From Oscillospiraceae bacterium (GTDB lineage Bacteria > Bacillota_A > Clostridia > Oscillospirales > CAG-272): DNA of 23,647 nt. Numbering within the stretch: the stretch's first letter is position 1; every line of letters begins with the position of its first letter. Shown here piece after piece: positions 7,947 to 15,300 of this stretch. The DNA is taken from positions 1 to 23,647 of the forward strand of contig SVRU01000042.1 in assembly GCA_015064665.1 (NCBI GenBank). Direction: 5' to 3'. A program made the translations under genes and the position numbers. The notes under the pieces are model-generated. The model did not search any database and was not told the DNA's origin. It was given only the letters and a program-made list of their open reading frames with translations.

Positions 7947-9000
7947 CGTCACCGGTATAAGCAGAATAAGGAATATTTACGCGCCATTTTCCAACCGCGT
8001 ATTCGTCATCGATATTCATAAAAATATCGTTTCCGCCAATGAAATTGTTTGCGATAGTTACTATTGCTTCTGCCATTCCCTCGGCATCCTGCTTTATCGT
8101 TCCCGCCATAACGCCGGCGTTGATTTTGTTCTTTGCGGCATCGGTGGCGTCTACTCCGAAAACGGGAATGGTTTTAGCTCCGCTTTTATTGTATCCCGCT
8201 TCGTTAAGGGCGGCAATTGCGCCAAGCGCCATCTCGTCGTTATTTGCAATAACCAGCTCTACCATGTTTTTATTGGCTTCGCTGTACGCCGACAGAATAG
8301 TTTTCATATGATTGTTTGCCGCGGCATTAGACCAGTTTCCGTCCTGGTCGACGAGATATCCGTTAGGATTTCTCTGATCGTAAAAATAAAGCTTCGGCTT
8401 TCCGTTTTCTTCGAGTATTTTGTTTGCATCCTCCACCGCATAGCGCGTTCTTGCCTCTGCCTCGGCGTTTCCTTGCTGACCTTTAAAAAGGCAGTAGGAT
8501 ATTTTTCCGTCGCCGTTAAGGTCGATTTTACTATAGTTTTCAAGGACGTATTCGCCTATAAGCTTGCCCTGCATATGTCCTGCCATTTCGTAATCCGTTC
8601 CTACGAAAATGCACTTGTCATAGCTTTCCACAACGCTCTGGCTGACCGAACGGTTAAAGAAAATAAGCGGAACGTTTGCCGCTTTTGCCTTTTCCACAAT
8701 CGTTCTTGCGGCATCGTCCGAGCCGGTGTCAACAACGTTCACGATGAGCATTTTCGTGCCCTTTGAAATTGCGGTATCGATTTGCTCGGTTTGCGTGGTC
8801 TGATTGCTGTTGGCATCGTAGTTGTGGTAATCCAGTCCGGATTTTTTGAGTATTTCGTTCATTTCTGCACGAACACCCGAGATGTAGGTGTCACTGTAAG
8901 TGTAATAAAAAACAGAAACCTCCTCTGCGCCTCTGCCGCAGGAAACGAATGAAGTCAGTGCCGCGGCAAGTATTAATAACAGTAATATAGTCTTCTTCAT
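7936..9000 (-). CDS. mglB: Galactose/glucose-binding lipoprotein MglB
   Basis: This is the extracytoplasmic solute-binding protein of the importer, tethered as a lipoprotein: signal peptide MKKTILLLLILAAALTSF, lipobox FVSC with Cys21. The periplasmic-binding-protein fold is typical, with family segments VIANNDEMALGAIAAL and GVDATDAAKNKINAGVMAGT. An EF-hand-like calcium loop DLNGDGKIS followed by KGQQGNAEAEART closely parallels the Ca2+ site of E. coli galactose/glucose-binding protein, which favours galactose/glucose over ribose. The start at 9000 has AGGAG at 9006-9010 and begins the signal peptide; an upstream in-frame start at 9039 would put 13 residues before it and has no such support. 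About 354 residues. It is the first gene of the operon. Confidence 0.93.
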   Translation of the reverse strand: MKKTILLLLILAAALTSFVSCGRGAEEVSVFYYTYSDTYISGVRAEMNEILKKSGLDYHNYDANSNQTTQTEQIDTAISKGTKMLIVNVVDTGSDDAARTIVEKAKAANVPLIFFNRSVSQSVVESYDKCIFVGTDYEMAGHMQGKLIGEYVLENYSKIDLNGDGKISYCLFKGQQGNAEAEARTRYAVEDANKILEENGKPKLYFYDQRNPNGYLVDQDGNWSNAAANNHMKTILSAYSEANKNMVELVIANNDEMALGAIAALNEAGYNKSGAKTIPVFGVDATDAAKNKINAGVMAGTIKQDAEGMAEAIVTIANNFIGGNDIFMNIDDEYAVGKWRVNIPYSAYTGDDAD

Positions 9001-9029
9001 AAGAACTCCTTTTTTGTTTGTTAGCGTTA

Positions 9030-9058
9030 TTTTTAGCAAAAATTGTGAATATATTCAC
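9030..9058 (-). promoter_or_regulatory. Tentative promoter of the mglBAC operon
   Basis: On the minus strand an extended -10, TGcTAAAAA (hexamer 9030-9035), lies 17 bases from a poor -35, GTGAAT (9053-9058). A weak -35 would fit an activated or repressed sugar operon. This is only the best candidate in the 9001-9132 intergenic region; transcription start mapping would be needed. Confidence 0.3.
9045..9058. promoter_or_regulatory. 14-bp perfect palindrome, possible operator between mglB and the FAD dehydrogenase
   Basis: GTGAATATATTCAC is a perfect palindrome. It is placed between divergent genes and overlaps the tentative mgl -35 region. It ends about 17 bases before the -35 of the opposite promoter. 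No regulator gene lies beside it, so the binding protein is unknown. Confidence 0.4.
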
Positions 9059-9075
9059 CGAAAATAAATTTACCC

Positions 9076-9104
9076 TTGCAAAAATTCCTTGATAATGTTA
9101 AAAT
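9076..9104 (+). promoter_or_regulatory. Promoter of the FAD-dependent dehydrogenase
   Basis: TTGCAA (9076-9081), 17 bases, then TAAAAT (9099-9104) with an extended TGt. The expected start is near 9111, leaving a leader of about 20 bases with AGAGGAAG just before the ATG at 9133. Confidence 0.55.
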
Positions 9105-9132
9105 ATAATCACAAAATTTAAGAGGAAGTTTT

Positions 9133-10707
9133 ATGATAAAGACCGATGTCAGAGTTCCTATCGGATACAGCAAGGAGGATATCAAGGCGGCTGTTGCGTT
9201 GCATATTCCCGTAAAAACCGATGAAATCAAGGAACTGAGGATAATAAAGAGGACTCTTGATCTTGGTGACAAGAGTGATATAGCGTATAAAATGACGGTT
9301 GCACTTTCGCTTGATTCCGAAAGGGAAGCAGGACTTCTGAAGATGAGAAAAAAGGTTTTCTTAGCCGAGGAGTATTGCTTTTCCGTTCCGAAATCCGCGC
9401 TTTCAAGCCGTCCGATTGTAGTAGGAAGCGGTCCGTGCGGTCTTTTTGCCGCGTTGGTTTTAGCCGAGGGCGGCGCGCGACCGACAGTAATTGAACGCGG
9501 TCTTTCGGTTGATGAGCGACGCGAAAGGGTCGAGCTTTTTCGCAAATTTTCGATTCTCGATACCGAGTGTAACGTTCAGTTTGGCGAGGGCGGTGCGGGA
9601 ACCTATTCCGACGGTAAGCTAAAGTCAGGCGCCCCCGATAAATACAAAATGAAGGTTCTTTCCGAATTCGTCGAGGCGGGGGCTGATGAAGAGATACTTT
9701 ATTCGTCTGCGGCGCATCTCGGCACGGATAGGCTTTCGGAGATGGTTAAGAAAATAAGAGAGAAAATTATTTCTCTGGGTGGTGAATTTGTTTTTTCCGC
9801 AAGACTCACCGATTTAAAAATCAAAAATTCAGCGATTGACGGAATCGTATACGAAAAAGACGGGGAGCTTCATGAAATCCGTGCGGATAAGGTAATTCTT
9901 GCAACGGGTCACAGCGCGACCGACGTTTTTTCAATGCTTCAAAGGCATTCCGTGCCGATGGAAGCCAAAGGATTTGGAATCGGAGTCAGAATTGAGCATC
10001 CGCGTGAGCATATCAACCGTCTTGTATATGGCGGTGCCGCACCGAAAGATATAGAGACGGCAAGCTACAGGCTTGTAACTCATTTAAAAAACGGGCGAAG
10101 CGTGTATAGCTTTTGTATGTGTCCCGGCGGAACGGTGGTTGCCGCCGCATCTGAGGAGGGCGGAATCGTAACGAACGGAATGAGTGAATATCTTCGAGAC
10201 GGAGAAAACTCAAACGCGGCGTTTCTTGTGTCTGTAACTCCCACGGATTTTGCTTCTGACTCGGCGCTGGCGGGTCTTGAGCTTCAGCGAAAAATTGAAA
10301 AAGCCGCGTATTCTTTAACCTCCGCATACAAAGCTCCCGCAGTCACAATGCGCGATTTTGCAGATAAAAACAAAGCGACGGGCTTCGGCTCTGTCAATCC
10401 TAGCTATCCTATCGGAGTTGAGCCGATTTCCCCCGAAGAATATCTTCCGCCATTCGTCACAGAATCTCTTAGGGAATCAATCAAGGATTTTGAAGCGTGG
10501 ATGCCCGGATTCTATATGGATGATGCCGTTCTCACGGGTCCTGAAACGAGAACCACCTCACCCGTGCGTGTTTTAAGAGATGAAAAATACGAAGCGCTTA
10601 CAATCAAAGGTCTGTATCCTCTCGGAGAAGGGGCGGGCTATACCGGCGGAATAGTATCCTCCGCGGTTGACGGCATCAAATGCGCCGAGGTTTTGCTTCA
10701 AAGCTAA
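9133..10707 (+). CDS. COG2509-type FAD/NAD(P)-dependent dehydrogenase
   Basis: This 524-residue cytoplasmic flavoprotein resembles the 'uncharacterised FAD-dependent dehydrogenase' group (COG2509). After an N-terminal region of about 90 residues it has a Rossmann FAD-binding motif (IVVGSGPCG, with GxGxxG at residues 98-103) followed by the acidic strand end VIER. The group's hallmark NVQFGEGGAGTYSDGKL spans about 148-163. A second dinucleotide-type stretch, DKVILATGHSATDVF, lies mid-protein. The C-terminal ETRTTSPVRVLR and YPLGEGAGYTGGIVSSAVDG complete the FAD site. The substrate of the family is not established, so no reaction is assigned. AGAGGAAG at 9121-9128 supports the start. It is divergent from mglB and transcribed alone, with a promoter at 9076-9104 and a terminator at 10712-10763. 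Confidence 0.9.
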   Translation: MIKTDVRVPIGYSKEDIKAAVALHIPVKTDEIKELRIIKRTLDLGDKSDIAYKMTVALSLDSEREAGLLKMRKKVFLAEEYCFSVPKSALSSRPIVVGSGPCGLFAALVLAEGGARPTVIERGLSVDERRERVELFRKFSILDTECNVQFGEGGAGTYSDGKLKSGAPDKYKMKVLSEFVEAGADEEILYSSAAHLGTDRLSEMVKKIREKIISLGGEFVFSARLTDLKIKNSAIDGIVYEKDGELHEIRADKVILATGHSATDVFSMLQRHSVPMEAKGFGIGVRIEHPREHINRLVYGGAAPKDIETASYRLVTHLKNGRSVYSFCMCPGGTVVAAASEEGGIVTNGMSEYLRDGENSNAAFLVSVTPTDFASDSALAGLELQRKIEKAAYSLTSAYKAPAVTMRDFADKNKATGFGSVNPSYPIGVEPISPEEYLPPFVTESLRESIKDFEAWMPGFYMDDAVLTGPETRTTSPVRVLRDEKYEALTIKGLYPLGEGAGYTGGIVSSAVDGIKCAEVLLQS

Positions 10708-10711
10708 ACAA

Positions 10712-10763
10712 AATAGAAAAAGAAGATTTTGCTTTTTAAGCAGCAAAATCTTCTTTTTCTATT
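10712..10763. terminator. Bidirectional terminator between the FAD dehydrogenase and the AraC gene
   Basis: A perfect 22-bp inverted repeat (10712-10733 and 10742-10763) with an 8-base loop. The right arm is T-rich on the plus strand, and the A-rich left arm gives a T-rich tail on the minus strand. It lies between converging genes and can end both transcripts. Confidence 0.8.
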
Positions 10764-10797
10764 CAATAATTAAATAAATATTTTATGTTGATACTGC

Positions 10798-11601
10798 TTA
10801 CAGATTCCTTGTTCTGTTTCTGTAAGCGCGAGGCGAAAGTCCATATTTTTGCTTGAATCTTCTTGAGAAGTAAAACTGGTCGGAAAATCCGAGCCGTTCG
10901 CTGATTTCCAAAAAAGAAAGATTTGTATTCATTATAAGGTGCGAAGCCTCTGACAGAAGAACGCTATACAAATATTCCTGTATTGACATTGACAGCTCTT
11001 TTCTGAATTGCTTTGTAAGTTTGCTTTTTGAAACGAATGAATTTGTTGCTATTTCGCTTGTAGTTAATTTTGCAGAGAGATTTGCCGAAATGTATTTTAC
11101 GGCATTGAAAACACATTCGGAAATAAACGTTTCTTCAATGGATATGCCGCTTACTGTCAGAATTTGAAGAACAGCCTCATATATGTACCGCTTTACCGTC
11201 AGTATACTTAATAAATCATTGGAATTATCAAAAAGATTAAATAAAATATCGGGAACTTTTTCTGCACGGACGGTCAGCGGTTCTTTTAAATGGCGAAGTA
11301 TATCAAGCCTGTCAAGCCCTGTGAGCTGTATGTGAAAATAAATATGCTCCATATGATCTTCGCAATAATATTCAAAATTATAACCCGCAGGGATCAAATA
11401 CCAGTTTCCGCTAGACAGCTTCAGCGTTTTGTTTTTGTTTTGAATAACGCAACCGCCCCTGTGAACGTAGTAGAGATAAGAAAAAGTTCTGTTTATTGAT
11501 TCGCCCTTCCACCTTGGCGAAATTTTTGCATGTCCGTATGTAAGCAGGGTCAGTGTGATTTGATTAGCTTTTTCACAAAGGTTGGTATTCTTTATATTCA
11601 T
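10798..11601 (-). CDS. AraC-family transcriptional regulator (rhamnosidase operon)
   Basis: A 267-residue regulator with an N-terminal cupin-type sensing domain (ISPRWKGESINRTFSYLYYV, GNWYLIPAGYNFEYY) and a C-terminal double helix-turn-helix of the AraC/XylS family (SKSKLTKQFRKELSMSIQEY, then LSFLEISERLGFSDQFYFSR and the closing FKQKYGLSPRAYR). The ATG at 11601 is preferred: GGAGA is seven bases upstream (11609-11613), whereas the in-frame ATG at 11628 lacks a ribosome site. It is divergent from the SGNH/rhamnosidase operon, and its promoter overlaps that operon's promoter. By the usual arrangement of AraC regulators it probably controls those genes in response to a sugar, perhaps rhamnose or a rhamnoside; the ligand is inferred, not seen. 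Confidence 0.9.
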   Translation of the reverse strand: MNIKNTNLCEKANQITLTLLTYGHAKISPRWKGESINRTFSYLYYVHRGGCVIQNKNKTLKLSSGNWYLIPAGYNFEYYCEDHMEHIYFHIQLTGLDRLDILRHLKEPLTVRAEKVPDILFNLFDNSNDLLSILTVKRYIYEAVLQILTVSGISIEETFISECVFNAVKYISANLSAKLTTSEIATNSFVSKSKLTKQFRKELSMSIQEYLYSVLLSEASHLIMNTNLSFLEISERLGFSDQFYFSRRFKQKYGLSPRAYRNRTRNL

Positions 11602-11635
11602 ACTCAAATCTCCATATTTTATACTCATTCTTTAC

Positions 11636-11664
11636 TTGTCGCTTTGTGGATGCTTTGGTACAAT
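11636..11664 (+). promoter_or_regulatory. Promoter of the SGNH esterase/rhamnosidase operon
   Basis: TTGTCG (11636-11641), 17 bases, then extended -10 TGgTACAAT (TACAAT at 11659-11664). The weak -35 with a good -10 fits activator dependence. It faces the AraC promoter, so the two RNA polymerase footprints overlap. Confidence 0.5.
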
Positions 11665-11674
11665 GTAATTACAT
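11663..11674. promoter_or_regulatory. 12-bp palindrome between the facing -10 boxes
   Basis: ATGTAATTACAT is a perfect palindrome that includes the last bases of the operon -10 and the whole AraC -10. A protein bound here would block both promoters. It may simply reflect AT-rich promoter composition. Confidence 0.35.
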
Positions 11675-11696
11675 AATATCATATCGCAAATGTAAA
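11668..11696 (-). promoter_or_regulatory. Promoter of the AraC regulator gene
   Basis: On the minus strand TTTACA (11691-11696), 17 bases, then TGTAAT (11668-11673); each hexamer differs from consensus at one position. Transcription should start near 11661 and run leftwards. Confidence 0.5.
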
Positions 11697-11711
11697 ATCA
11701 AGAGAGGTAAT

Positions 11712-12434
11712 ATGAGAATAGTAGAAAAGATAGTTAAAAAGCAGAATGATAACCATAATCCCGGAGTGACTGTAGCATTTCTCGGTGACAGCGTAACTCA
11801 AGGATGCTTCGAGGTTTATAAGAAAACCGAGAATTCAATTGAAACGGTATTTGACAAAAGCTTTGCTTATCATAAGTATTTTGCCGAAATTTTTGAATTT
11901 TTATGCCCGAAAGTTCCGGTTAATATTATCAATGCGGGGGTGAGCGGAGCAAGCGCACCGTTCGGACTAGAAAATATTGACGAATTCGTTCTGAAGCACA
12001 ATCCCGATCTTACCGTGGTTTGCTTTGGGCTAAATGATGCCACTCGCGGAGCTGAAAATTTAAAGAATTATACCGACGCATTATCCGAAATATTTGATAA
12101 GCTTGCATCAAACAACTCTGAAATCATATTCATGACACCTAATATGGCTTGCACGGAAATCAGCCCTCATATAACCGACGCGGTCATAAAAAGCTGTGCG
12201 GAAAAATGTGCTAATGTGCAGAGGGGCGGAATCCTTGACCTTTATATCGAATCGGCAATAAAGCTGTGCAAAGAGAAAAACGTTGTGGTTTGTGACTGCT
12301 ATAAAAAGTGGAAAACGCTTTATAATGCGGGTATCAATACAACAGAACTTCTTTCAAACAAGATAAACCACCCAACAAGAGAGATGAACCGTATGTTTGC
12401 GTATTCTCTCGTTGAAACCATTTTTAACAACTGA
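11712..12434 (+). CDS. SGNH/GDSL-family hydrolase, probable carbohydrate esterase 1
   Basis: A 240-residue cytoplasmic SGNH hydrolase, a family that removes acetyl or other acyl groups from carbohydrates or lipids. Block I is FLGDSVTQG with nucleophile Ser27, block II has the glycine of NAGVSGAS, block III is FGLND with Asn108, and block V is NHPT with His220. The Asp normally three residues before the catalytic His is Lys here (K-I-N-H), so the triad is incomplete, as in some SGNH dyad enzymes. AGAGAGGT at 11701-11708 fixes the start at 11712; an upstream in-frame ATG at 11646 lies inside the promoter. It is the first gene of a four-gene operon with a second esterase and a rhamnosidase, so deacylation of imported rhamnosyl oligosaccharides is the likely job. 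No signal peptide is seen. Confidence 0.85.
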   Translation: MRIVEKIVKKQNDNHNPGVTVAFLGDSVTQGCFEVYKKTENSIETVFDKSFAYHKYFAEIFEFLCPKVPVNIINAGVSGASAPFGLENIDEFVLKHNPDLTVVCFGLNDATRGAENLKNYTDALSEIFDKLASNNSEIIFMTPNMACTEISPHITDAVIKSCAEKCANVQRGGILDLYIESAIKLCKEKNVVVCDCYKKWKTLYNAGINTTELLSNKINHPTREMNRMFAYSLVETIFNN

Positions 12435-12443
12435 TAAGCAGCT

Positions 12444-13112
12444 ATGGATTTAAAGGATTTGAGGGCGGCTTTTCTCGGTGACTCTATTACAGAGGGGGTC
12501 GGTGCATCTTCTCGCGAAAACAGTTATCCTGCGATTTTAGCCGCAAATACAGGTATTAAATCTTTAAATTACGGTTTGAGCGGAACACGTATTGCTCGTC
12601 AGAAAAAAACCTACGGTAATCACGTGGAGTGGGATAGGAATTTTATTTCAAGAGTTGACGAAATAGCTGACGATGCCAAGGTTATTGTTGTTTGCGGTTC
12701 GATAAACGATTATATGCACGGTGATGCCGAACTGGGTTGCTTTGATGACCGTAACGAATATAGCTTTTTCGGCGCGATGCATATCCTGCTTGATAGGCTT
12801 ATTAAAAGGTTTCCCGAGGCGCACATTGTTTTTATGACACCTCCTCGTTTTGTAGGAGATTTATCACCTGAGTATGCATACATAAACAAAGGTCACAAAT
12901 TCAGCGAATATCTTCGTGCTGTCAAAGAGGTGTGCGATCATTATTCGGTTCCTGTATTTGATTTATATTTGGAATCGGGACTTGATTCAAACATAACCGA
13001 GTTGAGAGAACGTTTCTATTCGGACGGCGTTCATCTTAACGATAACGGTTATAAAAGAGTGGCGGAAAAGCTGGAAGAATTTTTGAGAAAATTACCGTGC
13101 AAGGAGAAATAA
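12444..13112 (+). CDS. SGNH/GDSL-family hydrolase, probable carbohydrate esterase 2
   Basis: A 222-residue SGNH hydrolase with a complete set of blocks: LGDSITEG with nucleophile Ser14, GLSG (block II), GSINDY with Asn88, and DGVH with Asp194 and His197. It starts nine bases after the previous gene and its stop is one base before the rhamnosidase, so it is cotranscribed. The ribosome site is weak, suggesting coupled translation. No signal peptide is seen, so it should act on intracellular oligosaccharides. It is distinct from the first esterase in sequence and keeps the full Ser-Asp-His triad, so the two may remove different acyl groups or positions. The acetyl-rhamnoside substrate is inferred from the neighbouring GH78 enzyme. 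Confidence 0.88.
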   Translation: MDLKDLRAAFLGDSITEGVGASSRENSYPAILAANTGIKSLNYGLSGTRIARQKKTYGNHVEWDRNFISRVDEIADDAKVIVVCGSINDYMHGDAELGCFDDRNEYSFFGAMHILLDRLIKRFPEAHIVFMTPPRFVGDLSPEYAYINKGHKFSEYLRAVKEVCDHYSVPVFDLYLESGLDSNITELRERFYSDGVHLNDNGYKRVAEKLEEFLRKLPCKEK

Positions 13113-13113
13113 T

Positions 13114-15300
13114 ATGGTTTTTGAAAATGCCGTTTTTATAAAGCCCGACATACCTTTTTGCAGTGAATTCAAAACCGAAAATACCGCACCGATGTTCAGA
13201 AAAAAATTTAATTTGAAGGAATTCAAAACCGCAAGGCTCTGTATATGCGGACTTGGATATGCATATTGCTATCTAAACGGAAAAAGGATGTCGGAGGATT
13301 TGTTTTGCGCGCCCGTGAGCAATTATAATAAGACGCTGTGGTATAACGAATACGACGTATCACACCTTCTTAAAGAAGGGGAAAATACCGTTGCGGTCAT
13401 ATGCGGCAACGGATTTTACAATGAAACCATTCCTACAAACTGGAAATTTCACGAAGCAAGCTGGAGAGATAATCCCAAATTCATATTCGAGCTTAAAACA
13501 GACGGCAAGACCGTTCTGGTGAGCGACGGCACGTGGAAATGCAATCCGAGGAGCCCGATATATTTCAATCAGCTCCGTATGGGAGAGTATTACGATGCGA
13601 ATATTATCGGTGAGGATTGGATAAATCCCGAATACTCTGATGCCGATTGGGGATATGCAACTGAAGATAACGCTGCACCGTCCGGAGTGTTCAGAAGGTG
13701 TGAATGCGAGCCGATAAGAGAGGATAAGGTTTATAAACCGAAAAAATCCGTAAAAATCAATGACAATACCTGTGTTTACGATTTCGGTCAGAATATATCG
13801 GGATATGTCCGTCTTAAAGTTAAAGGAAGAAAGGGCGACGTTATATCGCTTCGCTATTCCGAGTGCGTCGGTGAAGATAATCTTCCCGCATATTACGGAA
13901 TGGATAAATATTATCTTGAGTCGGGCTTCCAAACGGACAAGGTCACCTCGTCGGGCGAGCCGATTGAGTGGTCGCCGAGATTTGCATACCACGGATTCAG
14001 ATATATAGAAGCAAGCGGCACGGATTACTGTGATAATCTTGATATATCCGCCGTGTTCGTTCATCAAGACGTAAAACGCCGCACCGAATTTGAATGCTCC
14101 GATGAATACGTAAACAGACTTTTTCAAGCCGGAGTTATGTCGTCGTACTCGAATATGTTTTACATGCTTACCGACTGTCCTACGCGTGAAAAATTCGGTT
14201 GGACAAACGACGCGCAAAGCTCGTGCGAGCAAATGCTCACAAATTTCCAAACCGAAAAACTGCTTGAAAAGTGGCATCGGGATATCAAGGATGCCATGAG
14301 GGAAAACGGTGAGCTTCCCGGAATTATACCGACTGCGGGATGGGGATATCATTGGGGCAACGGTCCTGTTTCGGACGGAATCCTCTTTGAAATTCCATAC
14401 AGAATTTATCTGCACACGGCAAACGCCGAGCCTTTAAAAAACAGCCTTGAATATTTTGACAGATATTTAAATTACCTCGAAACAAGAAAAAATGAAAAAG
14501 GATTTGTTGATTTCGGTCTTGACGACTGGGCGGCGCCGGGACAGGCAAAGCTTGTTGAGGTCGAATTTATAAATGCCGTGCTTATGTACTCGTTTTACAA
14601 AACGACCGCTCTCGCGGCAAAGCTTTGCGATAGCGGCAGGGAAGAGGAGTATCTAAAGCAGGCGGAGGACTTAAAACTCGCCGTAAAGGAAAGATATATA
14701 GACCGAGAGGGATTATGTAGGATAAACGAGCAATGCTCGGTTGCGATGCTTATATATTACGGTATTTACGACGACCTTGCCCCGCTCAAAAATCAGCTTG
14801 AAAAGCTAATGAAGCAAAACAATTATCATTTGAAATGCGGAATGGTTGGAATGCGAAGACTCTTACACGCTCTTACCAGGTGCGGTCTTTCGGAGTATGC
14901 TCTTAAGCTCTTGAAAGCCGAAGGATATCCCGGTTATAAGGAATGGATGGACCGCGATGCAACTACTCTTTGGGAAAAGTGGGATATTAATACTAATTCC
15001 GACTCTAAAAATCACCATATGTATTCCGATTTTATGTCGTGGCTGGTAAAAACCTTGGGCGGTATAAAGCCGGATGAAGAGAGGTGCGGAGAGCTTGAAT
15101 TGCTTTTTGAACCGATTTTCATTGACGGAATAAATTACGTAAAGCTGAATTATGAGGCGGCATGCGGCAAGATAAGCGTCGCTTGGAAAAGAGAAAACGG
15201 CGTGATAAGTCTCCGATTAGAGAAAGACGAAAACCTAAAAATCAAGTATAACGGTGAATACGTAAAAGAAAAAATAAACGAATGGAGTATAACGCTATGA
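13114..15300 (+). CDS. Alpha-L-rhamnosidase, glycoside hydrolase family 78
   Basis: A 728-residue inverting glycosidase that releases terminal L-rhamnose. The N-terminal beta-sandwich carries family segments (YLNGKRMSEDLFCAPVSNYN, GNGFYNE), then the Bac_rhamnosid core with VYDFGQNISGYVRLKV. The (alpha/alpha)6 barrel has the catalytic signature TDCPTREKFGWTNDAQ; Glu359 (in DCPTRE) is the likely general acid. A second motif, ATTLWEKWD, has Glu621 as the likely base. A short C-terminal beta domain follows. It is shorter than many GH78 enzymes (about 900 or more residues), lacking extra binding modules. No signal peptide is present, so it works in the cytoplasm on imported glycosides. AAGGAG at 13101-13106 lies inside the end of the preceding gene, and its stop overlaps the next start (ATGA at 15297). 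Likely substrates are rhamnogalacturonan fragments or plant rhamnosides. Confidence 0.92.
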   Translation: MVFENAVFIKPDIPFCSEFKTENTAPMFRKKFNLKEFKTARLCICGLGYAYCYLNGKRMSEDLFCAPVSNYNKTLWYNEYDVSHLLKEGENTVAVICGNGFYNETIPTNWKFHEASWRDNPKFIFELKTDGKTVLVSDGTWKCNPRSPIYFNQLRMGEYYDANIIGEDWINPEYSDADWGYATEDNAAPSGVFRRCECEPIREDKVYKPKKSVKINDNTCVYDFGQNISGYVRLKVKGRKGDVISLRYSECVGEDNLPAYYGMDKYYLESGFQTDKVTSSGEPIEWSPRFAYHGFRYIEASGTDYCDNLDISAVFVHQDVKRRTEFECSDEYVNRLFQAGVMSSYSNMFYMLTDCPTREKFGWTNDAQSSCEQMLTNFQTEKLLEKWHRDIKDAMRENGELPGIIPTAGWGYHWGNGPVSDGILFEIPYRIYLHTANAEPLKNSLEYFDRYLNYLETRKNEKGFVDFGLDDWAAPGQAKLVEVEFINAVLMYSFYKTTALAAKLCDSGREEEYLKQAEDLKLAVKERYIDREGLCRINEQCSVAMLIYYGIYDDLAPLKNQLEKLMKQNNYHLKCGMVGMRRLLHALTRCGLSEYALKLLKAEGYPGYKEWMDRDATTLWEKWDINTNSDSKNHHMYSDFMSWLVKTLGGIKPDEERCGELELLFEPIFIDGINYVKLNYEAACGKISVAWKRENGVISLRLEKDENLKIKYNGEYVKEKINEWSITL

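Noticed and set aside
7888..8766. Long plus-strand open frame opposite mglB
   Set aside because: Antisense shadow of mglB, which has clear family motifs; the antisense translation has none and no ribosome site.
9076..9095. TTGCAAAAATTCCTTG as another copy of the AGCAA-N4-ATCCTAAAAAA element
   Set aside because: The spacing and the A tract do not match, and it overlaps the -35 box instead of lying upstream.
13360..14415. Long minus-strand open frame inside the rhamnosidase gene
   Set aside because: Shadow of the GH78 coding frame; no recognisable motifs or start signals.
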